64,000 bases of DNA from [Enterobacter] lignolyticus SCF1 (GCF_000164865.1 NC_014618.1:4216001-4280000), one strand, 5' to 3'; positions 25,701-34,704 are shown, counted from the stretch's first letter. A program made the numbers and translations. Notes: generated by a model from the sequence alone, not told the origin.

Positions 25701-26564
25701 CAGCGTCGCCGTGCCGCTGGCGTTCACGCTCCCCTGGCTTGAGTCGATATCCAGCGCGTCGAGCTTCATGTCGCCATCAATGCTGCTCACCTTCAGCAGC
25801 ATCTTGTACACCGTCAGGTCGCTATCGCCGGTCAGGCGCAGCTGCTCGCCGCGAAACGCCTCGATATTCAGGTTTAGCGGCAGATGGACATCGGCCATTT
25901 CCGGCAGCACCGGCTTTGAGAACAGATCTTTCATCGTCTCGCCGAGCGTTTTTTCCTGCGGCTGCGGATGCGCAATCTTCGGCTCAACGACCTGCTCCTG
26001 CGCCACGCTCGCCGCCTTCGGCAGCGCAATCAGCAGCCCCTGCAGCGCGGTGGGCGTCAGCGTCAGGTTCTTCTCCTGCCAGCGCAGGCCGGTGGAGAAA
26101 TCCATCACCGACACCGTGGTGCTATCAATCCTGACGTTGACGTTATCAAGCGCCACCCGGCTCAGGACAATCGGATACGGCGTAGACAAATTCAGCGGCC
26201 CGCTGTTGGTCTCGGCAACCGGCGCCGACGGCGGCATCTTTTTGCTGTCGATGACGACGTTCACATCCTTGAGCGAAATGTCGTCAACGCACAGGCTGCT
26301 TTTCCACAGGCACTGCGTTTTTACCGCCAGATGAAACTGCCCGGTATTGACCGCGACGCCCGGCTGCGTATAGCGCAGATCCTTGAGGGTTAAATCTTTC
26401 CAGCCGCCGCTCACCTGGCCGATGGACAGCCCCGGCACCCAGCGGTCGGCGGCCTTAAACAGCAGATGCAGGCCCGAGGAGGTGCCGATCAAAAAGGCGA
26501 CGATGCCCAACAGCAGGACGATAAACGCCAGTACGCCGAGGCTTATCTTCTTCCATAAACTCAT
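22788..26564 (-). CDS. tamB: translocation and assembly module subunit TamB
   Basis: The 1258-residue protein starts MSLWKKISLGVLAFIVLLLG, an N-terminal membrane anchor of about residues 7-27. A long series of beta-rich repeats follows, forming a hydrophobic groove across the periplasm, and the C-terminal DUF490 domain (about 920-1258) ends YLEAVSGIDQALDLLYQFEF. With TamA it supports outer-membrane protein insertion and phospholipid transport to the outer membrane. Its start overlaps the tamA stop by four bases. Confidence 0.97.
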   Translation of the reverse strand: MSLWKKISLGVLAFIVLLLGIVAFLIGTSSGLHLLFKAADRWVPGLSIGQVSGGWKDLTLKDLRYTQPGVAVNTGQFHLAVKTQCLWKSSLCVDDISLKDVNVVIDSKKMPPSAPVAETNSGPLNLSTPYPIVLSRVALDNVNVRIDSTTVSVMDFSTGLRWQEKNLTLTPTALQGLLIALPKAASVAQEQVVEPKIAHPQPQEKTLGETMKDLFSKPVLPEMADVHLPLNLNIEAFRGEQLRLTGDSDLTVYKMLLKVSSIDGDMKLDALDIDSSQGSVNASGTATLKDSWPVNLTLNSTLNIDPLKGEKIGMKVGGEVRNRLDVGINLSGPVDVALRAQAELAQAGLPLSLEVTSKQLYWPFTGEKQFQADNLALKLSGKMTDYTLAFAAAVKGQGVPPATITLDAKGNEQQLNLDKLTVAALEGKTELKALLDWQQAISWRGELTLNGINTGKEIPDWPSKLNGLIKTRGSLYGGSWQVDVPEIKLTGNVKQNKVNVEGALKGNSYLQWTIPGLHLELGRNSADVKGELGAKDLNLDAAIDAPNLDNALPGLGGTAKGLIKVRGTVDAPQLLADITARGLRWQELSVAQVRVNGDIKSTDQIAGNLDVRVERIAQPGVNIGLVTLNAKGSEAQHQLQLRIQGEPVSGQLDLAGSFSRKEERWKGALSNTRFQTPVGPWSLNRPIALDYRNLEKKISIGPHCWNNPNAELCVPQTIDAGAEGRAVVNLNRFDLAMVKPFLPEATQASGVFSGNADVSWDTRKPGLPQGKVTLSGHNVKVTQTVNDAPLPVAFDTLNLSADLHNNRAELGWLIRLSNNGQLDGQLQVTDPQGRRSLGGNVNIRNFSLAMINPVFSRGEKAAGTLSANLRLGGDVQSPQMFGQMQLNGIDVDGNFMPFDMQPSQIAMTFNGTRSTLQGVVRTKQGQINLSGDADWSQLNNWRARVAAKGSRVRITVPPMVRLDVSPDVVFTATPSLFTLDGNVDIPWARIVVHDVPESAVGVSSDVVMLDKNLKPIHTQSAPIPINSNLTIHVGNNVRLEAFGLKARLTGDLKVAQDKQGLGLNGQINIPEGRFHAYGQDLIVRKGILLFSGPPDQPLLNIEAIRNPDATENDVIAGVRVTGTADQPKAEIFSDPAMSQQEALSYLLRGQGLDSQQGDGAAMTSMLVGLGVAQSGQVVGKIGETFGVSNLALDTQGVGDSSQVVVSGYVLPGLQVKYGVGIFDSLATLTLRYRLMPKLYLEAVSGIDQALDLLYQFEF

Positions 26565-28294
26565 AATTCAGGCCCCAGACCGATGTAAAACTGCAAACCG
26601 TGCACCTCTTTATCGCCAACCGGCGCCGCGATATCGAATTTCACCGGCCCGATGGGCGACGCCCAGCGCACGCCAACGCCCGCGCCGGTCTTGAAATCGC
26701 TGTTGCGGAAATCGTCCACCGCTTCGCCGCTGTCGACAAATACCGCGCCCCACCACTTGCCGCTCACGTTGTACTGGTATTCCAGCGAGCCGGTCGCCAG
26801 CTTCGAGGCGCCGGTCAGCTTGCCGCTGCTGTCTTTTGGCGAAATGGATTTGTACTTATAGCCGCGGATACTGCGGTCACCACCGGCGAAGAAGCGCAGG
26901 TCCGGCGGCACTTTGTCGAAATCCCCGGTCTCAATCCAGCCCAGGTTGCCGCGAATAACGAAGCGGTGCTTATCGTAGAGGGTGCGAATCCAGGTGTTCT
27001 GCGCCTGAGCGACAATAAAGTCCACATCGGAACCCCAGGCGGTGTTCGAGTAGTCCACCGAATAGCGCTGGGAGTCGCCCCAGGTCGGCATCAGGCCGCC
27101 GCGCGAGCGGGTGCGGCTGACCATCACCCCGGGATACAGCAGCATGGTGGTGTTGGTGACGTTAGCCTGGGTAAAGTGGTCGAGGCTCCAGCGCAGGTTA
27201 ATGGCGCGCTGCCAGCCGCTGGAAAGATCCCAGTAGCGGGATGCGCCAAGCGTGGTGGAGTCTGACTTGGTGTCGTTTAAATCGGTGCGCTTAAAGCCGC
27301 CCTGCACCAGGTAATACTGCTCCAGCGGGTTTTTCAGCAGCGGCATTTTATAGGTGAAATCGAACTGCTGCTCCGGCCCCGACAGGCTGATGTCGGTACT
27401 CAGGCTGTGGCCGTAAGAGTTCATCCACGGCTTTTTCCACGAGGCTTTAACCCGCGGCCCCACATCGGTGGAATACCCCACCCCGGTCTCAATGGTGTTT
27501 TCGGTGCGCGGAGACATCACGCCGTGCAGCGGCAGCACCTTGGTGTCATGCGCTTTATCGAATTCCGGCGCCACCACTACCGAGTTAAACCAGCCGGTTG
27601 CCGACAGGCGGCGGTTCAGCTCCGCCAGATCGGCGGACGTGTAATAGTCGCCCGTTTTAAAGGGCACAAGATTTTGCAGGTACTGATCCTGAATCTGCGA
27701 GCCTTCGAAGGTGACGTCGCCAAAGCGATAGCGCTGGCCGCTGTCGTAGTCGATATCCCAGAACGCCTGGTGCCGGTCGAGCGAGATGCCGAGCTGGCTC
27801 TTTTTGAACTCACTGTCGAAATACCCTTTGCGCAGCGAGATGCCGGACAGTTCGCTTTTGAAATGGTCGTAATCGCCCTGGTTTAGCACGGTGCCGATGG
27901 CCGGACGCTGCTTCAGGAGGGCAAGATAGTCACGATCGTCGCGCGCGCCGCCGCGTAAAATGACATCGGTGCCGCCAATTTTTATGGGTATCCCCGGCGT
28001 GACATGCACGACCAGCACCTGGCGCCCTTTAGCCGGCGGCGGCTTCAGATCAAAATCAATGGTGGGCTCATAATAACCCAGCGCTTTTAGCCCTTCCCGA
28101 ATGGCGTCATCGACACGCGCACGGAAACGGCGATCGGGTGTCACTTCGTCGCTTTGAATGGTCGACAGCTGAGCGCGGACGTTTTTTTCCAGCTCGCCCG
28201 AGAGCCCCTCGACCTGTAAACGGATGTCTGCCGCTCCGGCAACCCCGCTGACCAACAGTAAACTGGCCCAACATAACTGGCGAATTTGTGGCAC
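26561..28294 (-). CDS. tamA: translocation and assembly module subunit TamA (Omp85 family)
   Basis: The start is GTG 28294, with TTGGGAG just upstream. It gives 577 residues, equal to E. coli TamA; ATG 28360 would add 22 residues of unlikely leader. A signal peptide (IRQLCWASLLLVSGVAGA then A) is followed by three POTRA domains and a 16-strand barrel with the Omp85 signature GGDRSIRGYKYKSI. It ends QFYIGLGPEL. Outer membrane; partner of TamB. Confidence 0.95.
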   Translation of the reverse strand: MPQIRQLCWASLLLVSGVAGAADIRLQVEGLSGELEKNVRAQLSTIQSDEVTPDRRFRARVDDAIREGLKALGYYEPTIDFDLKPPPAKGRQVLVVHVTPGIPIKIGGTDVILRGGARDDRDYLALLKQRPAIGTVLNQGDYDHFKSELSGISLRKGYFDSEFKKSQLGISLDRHQAFWDIDYDSGQRYRFGDVTFEGSQIQDQYLQNLVPFKTGDYYTSADLAELNRRLSATGWFNSVVVAPEFDKAHDTKVLPLHGVMSPRTENTIETGVGYSTDVGPRVKASWKKPWMNSYGHSLSTDISLSGPEQQFDFTYKMPLLKNPLEQYYLVQGGFKRTDLNDTKSDSTTLGASRYWDLSSGWQRAINLRWSLDHFTQANVTNTTMLLYPGVMVSRTRSRGGLMPTWGDSQRYSVDYSNTAWGSDVDFIVAQAQNTWIRTLYDKHRFVIRGNLGWIETGDFDKVPPDLRFFAGGDRSIRGYKYKSISPKDSSGKLTGASKLATGSLEYQYNVSGKWWGAVFVDSGEAVDDFRNSDFKTGAGVGVRWASPIGPVKFDIAAPVGDKEVHGLQFYIGLGPEL

Positions 28295-28512
28295 GTTTTC
28301 TCCCAAATATCCTTGTTTCCACCCCACCGGAAACACAAATGCCGAACCTTGGCTTAACATAAACTCAACAGCTGTGGTTGAAAAAGCAACTTCTGTTCAA
28401 ATATTTCTTATGTTTTATATATAACTCAATACATATTCGTCGTATTTATTGTGTTAAAAGACGCGCAACATGACAACCTTAACCACAATTTCCGCAGACC
28501 GGAGGCCACATC

Positions 28513-29154
28513 GTGGGCTTATTTGATAAAAAACAGACGATTTCAGCGTCTGATGCGCTGCCAGGGCGCAACACGCCAATGCCCGTCGCCACGCTACATG
28601 CCGTGAACGAACACTCCATGACCCACATCCCGGAGGGGATGGAAGTGGCGCTGTTCGCGATGGGCTGCTTCTGGGGCGTGGAACGTTTGTTCTGGCAACA
28701 GCCGGGCGTGTACAGCACCGCCGCAGGCTATACCGGCGGCTATACGCCAAACCCCACCTACCGTGAAGTATGTACCGGAGAAACCGGTCATGCCGAAGCG
28801 GTGCGCGTGGTATATGATCCAAACGTGATCGGCTACGAAAAATTGCTGCATCTGTTCTGGGAAAACCACGATCCGGCGCAGGGTATGCGTCAGGGCAACG
28901 ATCGCGGTACGCAGTACCGCTCAGCGATTTATCCGCTGACGCCGGAACAGGACCTCGCCGCCAGAGAAAGCCTTGCACGCTTTCAGAATGCGATGCGCGC
29001 CAGCGGCGACGCGCGCGCCATCACCACCGAAATTGCGCCCGCGAAGCCGTTCTATTACGCCGAGGACGATCACCAGCAGTATCTGCACAAAAACCCGTAC
29101 GGATACTGCGGAATTGGCGGTATTGGCGTGTGCCTGCCGCCGGAACAGGGCTGA
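28513..29154 (+). CDS. msrA: peptide methionine (S)-S-oxide reductase MsrA
   Basis: The start is GTG 28513, with CCGGAGG upstream; 213 residues (MGLFDKKQTISASDALPGRN). The catalytic Cys is in FAMGCFWGVERLFW (Cys52) and the resolving Cys residues lie in the C-terminal YGYCGIGGIGVCLPPEQ. It repairs oxidised methionine in the cytoplasm. It is divergent from tamA across a 218-bp gap, and a terminator follows. Confidence 0.97.
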   Translation: MGLFDKKQTISASDALPGRNTPMPVATLHAVNEHSMTHIPEGMEVALFAMGCFWGVERLFWQQPGVYSTAAGYTGGYTPNPTYREVCTGETGHAEAVRVVYDPNVIGYEKLLHLFWENHDPAQGMRQGNDRGTQYRSAIYPLTPEQDLAARESLARFQNAMRASGDARAITTEIAPAKPFYYAEDDHQQYLHKNPYGYCGIGGIGVCLPPEQG

Positions 29155-29218
29155 AACGCTAAAAAGTTAACCTGCTGGCAGGTTTACAGTTCCTTACGCT
29201 ATAATAATCCCCGAAATC

Positions 29219-29246
29219 GCCGGTCCAGCGCCTCGGACCGGTTTTT
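29219..29246 (+). terminator. terminator after msrA, possibly in the paeA leader
   Basis: CCGGTCC and GGACCGG pair around an eight-base loop, followed by six T. A TATAAT lies only 15 bp upstream (29199-29204), so the hairpin may instead fall inside a paeA leader transcript. Confidence 0.75.
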
Positions 29247-29311
29247 TAGTGTTCTCACACAATTAATCAATTATCCCTTCCGAGGATCTGGCCACAACAG
29301 CCAGAGAAGAT

Positions 29312-30652
29312 ATGTTAAACAGTATTTTAGTAATACTCTGTCTCATCGGCGTCAGCGCATTTTTCTCAATATCAGAAATCTCGCTTGCCGCCTCACGTAA
29401 GATCAAACTGAAACTGCTTGCCGATGAAGGCAATGAGAATGCGCAGCGCGTGCTGAAAATGCAGGAAAACCCGGGCATGTTCTTCACCGTGGTGCAGATT
29501 GGCCTCAACGCGGTCGCTATTCTCGGCGGTATCGTCGGCGATGCGGCGTTTTCGCCGGCGTTCCACGGCGTTCTCATCAACTACATGTCTGCCGAACTGG
29601 CGGAGCAGCTGAGCTTTATTTTCTCCTTTGCGCTGGTCACCGGTCTGTTCATTCTGATTGCCGACCTCACCCCGAAACGCATCGGTATGATTGCGCCAGA
29701 AGCCGTGGCTTTGCGTATCATCAACCCGATGCGCTTCTGCCTGTTCGTGTTCCGCCCGCTGGTCTGGTTTTTCAACGGCATGGCGAACCTGATTTTCCGT
29801 GCCTTCAAGCTGCCGATGGTGCGTAAGGACGACATCACCTCCGACGATATCTACGCCGTGGTGGAAGCGGGCGCGCTGGCGGGCGTGCTGCGTAAGCAGG
29901 AGCATGAGCTGATTGAAAACGTGTTCGAGCTGGAATCGCGCACCGTGCCGTCGTCAATGACGCCGCGTGAAAATATCGTCTGGTTCGACCTGCACGAAGA
30001 CGAGCAGAGCCTGAAGAACAAAGTGGCGGAACATCCGCACTCGAAGTTCCTGGTGTGCAACGAAGATATTGACCACATCATCGGCTACGTCGACTCAAAA
30101 GATCTGCTCAACCGAGTGCTGGCGAATCAGAGCATGGCGCTGACCGGCGGCGTGCAGATCCGCAATACGCTTATCGTGCCGGACACCCTGACGCTCTCCG
30201 AAGCGCTGGAAAGCTTTAAAACCGCCGGGGAAGACTTCGCAGTTATCATGAACGAATACGCGCTGGTCGTCGGTATCATCACGCTGAACGACGTAATGAC
30301 CACCCTGATGGGCGACCTGGTCGGCCAAGGGCTGGAAGAGCAGATCGTCGCGCGCGATGAAAACTCATGGCTTATCGATGGCGGTACCCCCATCGACGAC
30401 GTGATGCGCGTGCTGGATATCGACGAGTTCCCGCAGTCCGGCAACTACGAGACCATCGGCGGCTTTATGATGTTTATGCTGCGCAAGATCCCTAAACGCA
30501 CCGACTCGGTGAAGTTTTCGGGCTACAAGTTCGAAGTGGTGGATATCGACAACTACCGCATCGACCAGCTGCTGGTGACGCGCATTGACAGCAAACCGAC
30601 GCTGCTGACGCCGAAACTGCCTGATGCAGAAGAGAAAAAGGGCGCGGCATAA
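29312..30652 (+). CDS. paeA: polyamine export protein PaeA (YtfL), HlyC/CorC family
   Basis: The 446 residues begin MLNSILVILCLIGVSAFFSI. The N-terminal DUF21 membrane domain (about 1-180) has four segments, followed by two CBS domains (about 200-330; SRTVPSSMTPRENIVWFDLH) and a C-terminal CorC/HlyC domain (WLIDGGTPIDDVMRVLDIDE). E. coli YtfL exports cadaverine and putrescine and protects stationary-phase cells. SD AGAGAAG precedes the start. Confidence 0.95.
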   Translation: MLNSILVILCLIGVSAFFSISEISLAASRKIKLKLLADEGNENAQRVLKMQENPGMFFTVVQIGLNAVAILGGIVGDAAFSPAFHGVLINYMSAELAEQLSFIFSFALVTGLFILIADLTPKRIGMIAPEAVALRIINPMRFCLFVFRPLVWFFNGMANLIFRAFKLPMVRKDDITSDDIYAVVEAGALAGVLRKQEHELIENVFELESRTVPSSMTPRENIVWFDLHEDEQSLKNKVAEHPHSKFLVCNEDIDHIIGYVDSKDLLNRVLANQSMALTGGVQIRNTLIVPDTLTLSEALESFKTAGEDFAVIMNEYALVVGIITLNDVMTTLMGDLVGQGLEEQIVARDENSWLIDGGTPIDDVMRVLDIDEFPQSGNYETIGGFMMFMLRKIPKRTDSVKFSGYKFEVVDIDNYRIDQLLVTRIDSKPTLLTPKLPDAEEKKGAA

Positions 30653-30672
30653 TCCCGCGTTCTGAAAACGTT

Positions 30673-30703
30673 AACGGCTCCCGATGGGGAGCCGTTTTTT
30701 TTT
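30673..30703 (+). terminator. rho-independent terminator of paeA
   Basis: AACGGCTCCC and GGGGAGCCGTT pair around a short loop and are followed by a run of nine T. Confidence 0.88.
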
Positions 30704-30729
30704 ACGGTTACTGCATAGCACGTTGTTGG

Positions 30730-30936
30730 TTATGCCATCTCAGTCTGCAGACGCATAACCTGACGGTTGACCTCGGACATCACAGACAGATGCTGCTTAT
30801 CCTTCACTTTCGGGATAAGGATTTTCCCCTTATCAAACTCAAAAGCGCCCACGTCCTTGATGTATAACCGTCCACGGAACAGGATCTTCACGTACTTCGC
30901 CACCTGAAGCGGGTTGTAGCGTTGGAAAATTTTCAT
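30730..30936 (-). CDS. ytfK: YtfK, regulator of (p)ppGpp accumulation
   Basis: The 68 residues (MKIFQRYNPLQVAKYVKILF) are almost identical to E. coli YtfK, a DUF1107 protein that binds SpoT and tilts it toward alarmone synthesis during phosphate or fatty-acid starvation. SD CAGGAG precedes ATG 30936. The gene is divergent from ytfJ and convergent with paeA. Confidence 0.96.
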   Translation of the reverse strand: MKIFQRYNPLQVAKYVKILFRGRLYIKDVGAFEFDKGKILIPKVKDKQHLSVMSEVNRQVMRLQTEMA

Positions 30937-31257
30937 TGTTGTCTCCTGCTTAACATCTTACGCCCTTGCGGTACCACATTCGGTCCAACGTTCCGGGGCG
31001 CAAAAATTAACGCACTAAAACTATAGTCCAGAACTACTGAGTTACCCAGTATGTATAAGTTTATTTACCTTTTGATGACAGTAATTCAGAATTTTCGTTT
31101 CAGACATACGCTAAAGGCAGTATAAGTCTTCATTTTTCCGTGGATATGTGCGTTCGCCCGCAAAGTGGCATCGCGATTGCGGGTAAAGACGATAATTCGC
31201 ACTTATGATTAAAACGGACCAAGTGGTCGGATCACCTGCATAAAATAAGGAAACACC
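30937..31257. promoter_or_regulatory. ytfK-ytfJ divergent intergenic region
   Basis: This 321-bp gap holds no gene that I can see. For ytfK (minus strand) TATAGT at 31020-31025 is a plausible -10. CTGTCAT at 31075-31081 matches the first half of a PhoB box, but the second half is poor and it sits about 40 bp from the -10. The leader of ytfK contains a GGTACC and GC-rich stretch around 30970-31005. Confidence 0.4.
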
Positions 31258-31815
31258 ATGACCCTACGTAAGCTGATGGCGATCTCATGCCTGCTAATGC
31301 CGCTGATGGCCTCCGCTCATAACCTTGAAACCGGCCAGCGCGTGCCGCCTGTCGGTATTGCCGATCGCGGCGAGCTCAATCTGGATAACGATAAGTTTAG
31401 CTACAAAAACTGGAACAGCGCGCAGTTGCCTGGCAAAGTGCGAGTTGTGCAACATATTGCCGGGCGAACGTCAGCAAAAGAGAAAAACGCCAACCTGATT
31501 GAGGCGATCAAAGCGGCCAAATTCCCGCATGACCGCTATCAGACCACCACGATAGTCAACACCGACGACGCCATTCCCGGCACCAGCATGTTTGTCCGCA
31601 ACAGCATCGAGAGCAATAAAAAGCTCTTCCCCTGGTCGCAGTTTATCGTCGACAGCGACGGGCTGGCGCGTAAAGCGTGGCAGCTTGATGAGGGAAGCTC
31701 AGCGATTGTGGTGCTGGATAAAGACGGGAAAGTCGAGTGGGTCAAAGACGGCGCCCTGACCAAGGCCGAGGTGCAGCAGGTGATCGCCCTGCTGCATAAG
31801 CTGCTGATGCCATAG
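31258..31815 (+). CDS. ytfJ: periplasmic thioredoxin-fold protein YtfJ
   Basis: The 185 residues have a signal peptide MTLRKLMAISCLLMPLMASA then H. The mature protein has a thioredoxin-like fold without a CxxC pair (LPGKVRVVQHIAGRTSAKEK, QFIVDSDGLARKAWQLDEGS). It matches E. coli YtfJ; the function is unknown. SD AAGGAA precedes the start. Downstream lies the inserted M20/symporter pair. Confidence 0.94.
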   Translation: MTLRKLMAISCLLMPLMASAHNLETGQRVPPVGIADRGELNLDNDKFSYKNWNSAQLPGKVRVVQHIAGRTSAKEKNANLIEAIKAAKFPHDRYQTTTIVNTDDAIPGTSMFVRNSIESNKKLFPWSQFIVDSDGLARKAWQLDEGSSAIVVLDKDGKVEWVKDGALTKAEVQQVIALLHKLLMP

Positions 31816-31912
31816 AACAGATTAAAAACCAGGGTTCTGTGTAATAGCGTGAATCCTGGATCATCTTTTGCAGACTCCATTGTTTTTCACTCGTGTGGAT
31901 AACAACAGATAA

Positions 31913-33097
31913 ATGCAAGACCATCTAATAGCTCAACAGGTAATTCAGTGGCGCAGGGCATTGCATCAGCGTGCTGAGCTTTCTCACCAGGAATATCAAA
32001 CGACGGCGTATCTTATTACCGAGCTTCAGGCTTTTCCCGCACTAACGCTGTACCAGCCGTCGCCGACAGGGGTGATTGCGCGTCTTCAGGGTTCCTTACC
32101 GGGTCCGGTCATCGGTTTGCGGGCAGATATTGACGCGCTTCCCTTACAAGAACAAAGTGACAGCCTTTTTAAGGCGTATCAGTACAATACGATGCACGCC
32201 TGTGGACATGATGCCCACAGCGCCATGCTGATGGGTACGATAAAAGCACTATGTGAACGCCAGGAGTCGCTGGCAGGCGAGGTGTGGTTTATTTTTCAGT
32301 GCGGAGAAGAGATGTCGCCGGGTGGGGCAAAAGCGCTTGTGGAGTCCGGCCTGTTAGATAACGTATCCTGCTTTTTTGCCCTGCATGTTCAGCCCGATTT
32401 GCCTTGTGGGAAAATCACGATAAAACCCGGCATTGCTACCGCCAATCGCGATACGTTTCACATGACCATACAAGGACAGGGGGGCCACAGCGCCATGCCG
32501 CACCAGTGTCACGATCCGCTGGTCGCAAGCGCCGCGATAGTGAGTCAGATTCAGTCTATTGTGTCCAGGGAAGTGGACCCGCGCGAAATGGCGGTTATCT
32601 CTGTATGCAGCCTGAAAAGCGGCGACGGCACTACAGCACGCCTGCCTGATAGCGCAACGTTATGTGGTACCGTTCGTTCTTATACAACAGAAGTCCGTGA
32701 AACGGTGAAAGCGGCCCTGCGGCGCGTCTGTCAAATGACCGCGCAATCCTGGCATTGCCAGGGAGACATTCACTTTGATGCCTGGGATTACAGCGCAATC
32801 ATCAATGATGAAACGTTGAGCCGACAAGCATTAGACGCTGCAGCGACGATTTTCGGCCAGGATAATACAATTCAGGCGACGCAAGCAATGTGCGTTGGGG
32901 AGGATTTTTCCGAATACCGGGCGATTGCGCCGATCTGTTTTGCCTGGCTCGGCGTTGGCTACCCCGACCGTCATAATTATCCATTACACCACGCCTGCTT
33001 TGACCCCGATGAACAAGCATTTATTTTCGGCGTACGCTATTACCTTGCAATTATAGAAAAAATGACGGCAACCCGTACCCCGCCCCATCACCATTAA
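31913..33097 (+). CDS. M20-family amidohydrolase (IAA-amino acid hydrolase / aminoacylase-like)
   Basis: The 394-residue metallohydrolase has M20D metal ligands visible as MHACGHDAHSAMLMG, FIFQCGEEMSPGGAKALVES, ALHVQPDLPCG and the late NYPLHHACFD. The dimerisation lid domain lies around residues 180-290 (GQGGHSAMPHQCHDPLVASA). Such enzymes cleave N-acyl or N-benzoyl amino acids or related amides in the cytoplasm. Upstream SD is weak. The gene is paired with a symporter gene in the same direction, 147 bp apart, suggesting import and hydrolysis of one substrate. Codon use is AT-richer than neighbouring core genes, and E. coli has a different gene (ytfI) in this slot, so gain by transfer is likely. 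Confidence 0.85.
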   Translation: MQDHLIAQQVIQWRRALHQRAELSHQEYQTTAYLITELQAFPALTLYQPSPTGVIARLQGSLPGPVIGLRADIDALPLQEQSDSLFKAYQYNTMHACGHDAHSAMLMGTIKALCERQESLAGEVWFIFQCGEEMSPGGAKALVESGLLDNVSCFFALHVQPDLPCGKITIKPGIATANRDTFHMTIQGQGGHSAMPHQCHDPLVASAAIVSQIQSIVSREVDPREMAVISVCSLKSGDGTTARLPDSATLCGTVRSYTTEVRETVKAALRRVCQMTAQSWHCQGDIHFDAWDYSAIINDETLSRQALDAAATIFGQDNTIQATQAMCVGEDFSEYRAIAPICFAWLGVGYPDRHNYPLHHACFDPDEQAFIFGVRYYLAIIEKMTATRTPPHHH

Positions 33098-33244
33098 CTT
33101 GAGAATATCATTATCAATATGAGTGATTTTTTATCATTATGAGCTAAAAAGCGTGACTAATTTCTCGTTTATTTTTTCATGTCATCTTAATTTACTGGCA
33201 TGAGAATTGAACAAACATTGTTTTCATCGTAAAAGGAGAAAACA

Positions 33245-34689
33245 ATGGAACACAGGACAATTATATATATCATTATCGTATTATATATGTTAGCGATGAT
33301 TGGTATTGGATTATATGCGAAAACAAAAATAAAAAATGCTGAAGATTATCATCTCGCCGGACGACGACTTGGTCCAGTCATGCTGGCAGGGACGCTGGCG
33401 GCAACAGAGATCGGCGGCGGTAGCTCAGTAGGCGTCGCGGCTAAAGCCTATGGCGCCTGGGGCTATCCGCCGGCTGGTATGTGGTCGCGACAGGTTTGGG
33501 TATTTTCCTGGTATCGTTTATTGCACCCTATATGCGCCGCACAATGGCGACAACCGTTCCGGAAATTATTGGCCGGCGATATGGTCGAAGTAGTTACCTC
33601 ATCACAACCTGTCTCTCTTTATTAGCATTAGTGGCGCTAGGTGCAGCGCAAATTACCGCAACCGCTACCATTGTCCACGTACTCACCGGATTTGATACCC
33701 GTTACGCTATTATTATTTCTGGTGTCGTTGTCGTGTTTTACACCTGGATTGGCGGCATGTGGAGCGTAACGCTGACGGATTTCGTACAGTTCTTTTTGAT
33801 TATTTTTGGCTTCGCTATCGCAATTCCGGTTTCGCTTTCCGTACTGGACGGAGGCTGGAATTTTGTCGTCACTCATATCCCTGACACCCAGTTTGATATT
33901 ACCCGCCTGGGCTGGAAAACAATTATTGGTTTGACCGTCATGTACTTTATGACCTTTTCCACCGGACAAGAAGCCGTACAACGCTACTACTCAGCACGTA
34001 ATGAACGGGTCGCGATCGGCGGCTCTCTGCTATGCAGCTTATTTATGGCGATATACGCCTTTATACCCGCCATGCTTGGGCTGATCGCGCTGGCGGCGTT
34101 TCCTGATATTGAACCCAATAATGCGCTAGCGACCGTTTCAGTGAATTTATTGCCACCGTTAGTCTCCGGCTTATTACTCTCTGCGGTCATTTCCGCAACG
34201 CTGTCCAGCGCATCTGGCGACCTGCTAGGGGCAGCCAGCATCTATGTAAAAGATATTCATGAACAATATTTTCAGACAACAGAAGCAACACGCTCCCTGG
34301 AAATGAGCCGCTGGGTCGTATTGGTGGTTGGCGTTCTCTCCATCCTTATCTCGTTATGGAGCGGAGAGATCATCGGTCTGCTAATATTCGCCTTTACATT
34401 ACGCGCCACCGGACCTTTTGCCGCCTATCTCTTCGGCCTGCTGTGGGAAGGCGCAACCCCAAAAGCGGGTCTGTGGTCGATTATCTTTGGCGCTCTGGCG
34501 GGGCTGGGATGGCAGCTGGCCGGCGAGCCATATGGCATTATGGCCATCATTGCCGGTTCACTGGTTAGCGTCATAACATTCCTACTGGTGGCGTGGAGCG
34601 AACGCCGGATGGGGGTGCCAGCTGCGCCCTCGGCTTATCTGGATGCAGAAACGCCTCCCGCTCCCCAGCACGAGGCTGAAGAGCGATAG
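33245..34689 (+). pseudogene. sodium:solute symporter (SSS family), frameshifted
   Basis: The first frame (from ATG 33245, SD AAAGGAG) gives MEHRTIIYIIIVLYMLAMIG and NAEDYHLAGRRLGPVMLAGT, then AAKAYGAWGY. From about 33464 the symporter continues in another frame (SAGWYVVATGLGIFLVSFIA, then TTVPEIIGRRYG) to the stop at 34689. Supplying one base near 33464 would restore a single protein of about 481 residues with 12-13 membrane segments. The first frame otherwise stops at 33625. It may be a pseudogene, a sequencing error or, less likely, a programmed shift. A GTG at 33481 could start a 402-residue truncated product lacking TM1-TM2. The 5' part is AT-rich with ATA codons. Confidence 0.82.
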
Positions 34690-34704
34690 CCCACTGCTCG
34701 CGAC

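Noticed and set aside
23340..25742. Long open plus-strand frame of 800 codons
   Set aside because: It is antisense to tamB, a result of GC-rich codon bias, with no domain and no ribosome site.
31064..31081. PhoB box for ytfK
   Set aside because: Only the first half (CTGTCAT) fits, and the distance to the -10 is not typical; noted in the intergenic entry but not called.
33098..33125. Fur-box-like sequence GAGAATATCATTATC
   Set aside because: It matches only about 12 of 19 positions of the Fur consensus, in AT-rich DNA where such matches are common; no iron gene is nearby.
33455..33480. Programmed ribosomal frameshift in the symporter
   Set aside because: There is no slippery heptamer or obvious downstream pseudoknot, and this family is not known for recoding; mutation or sequencing error is simpler.
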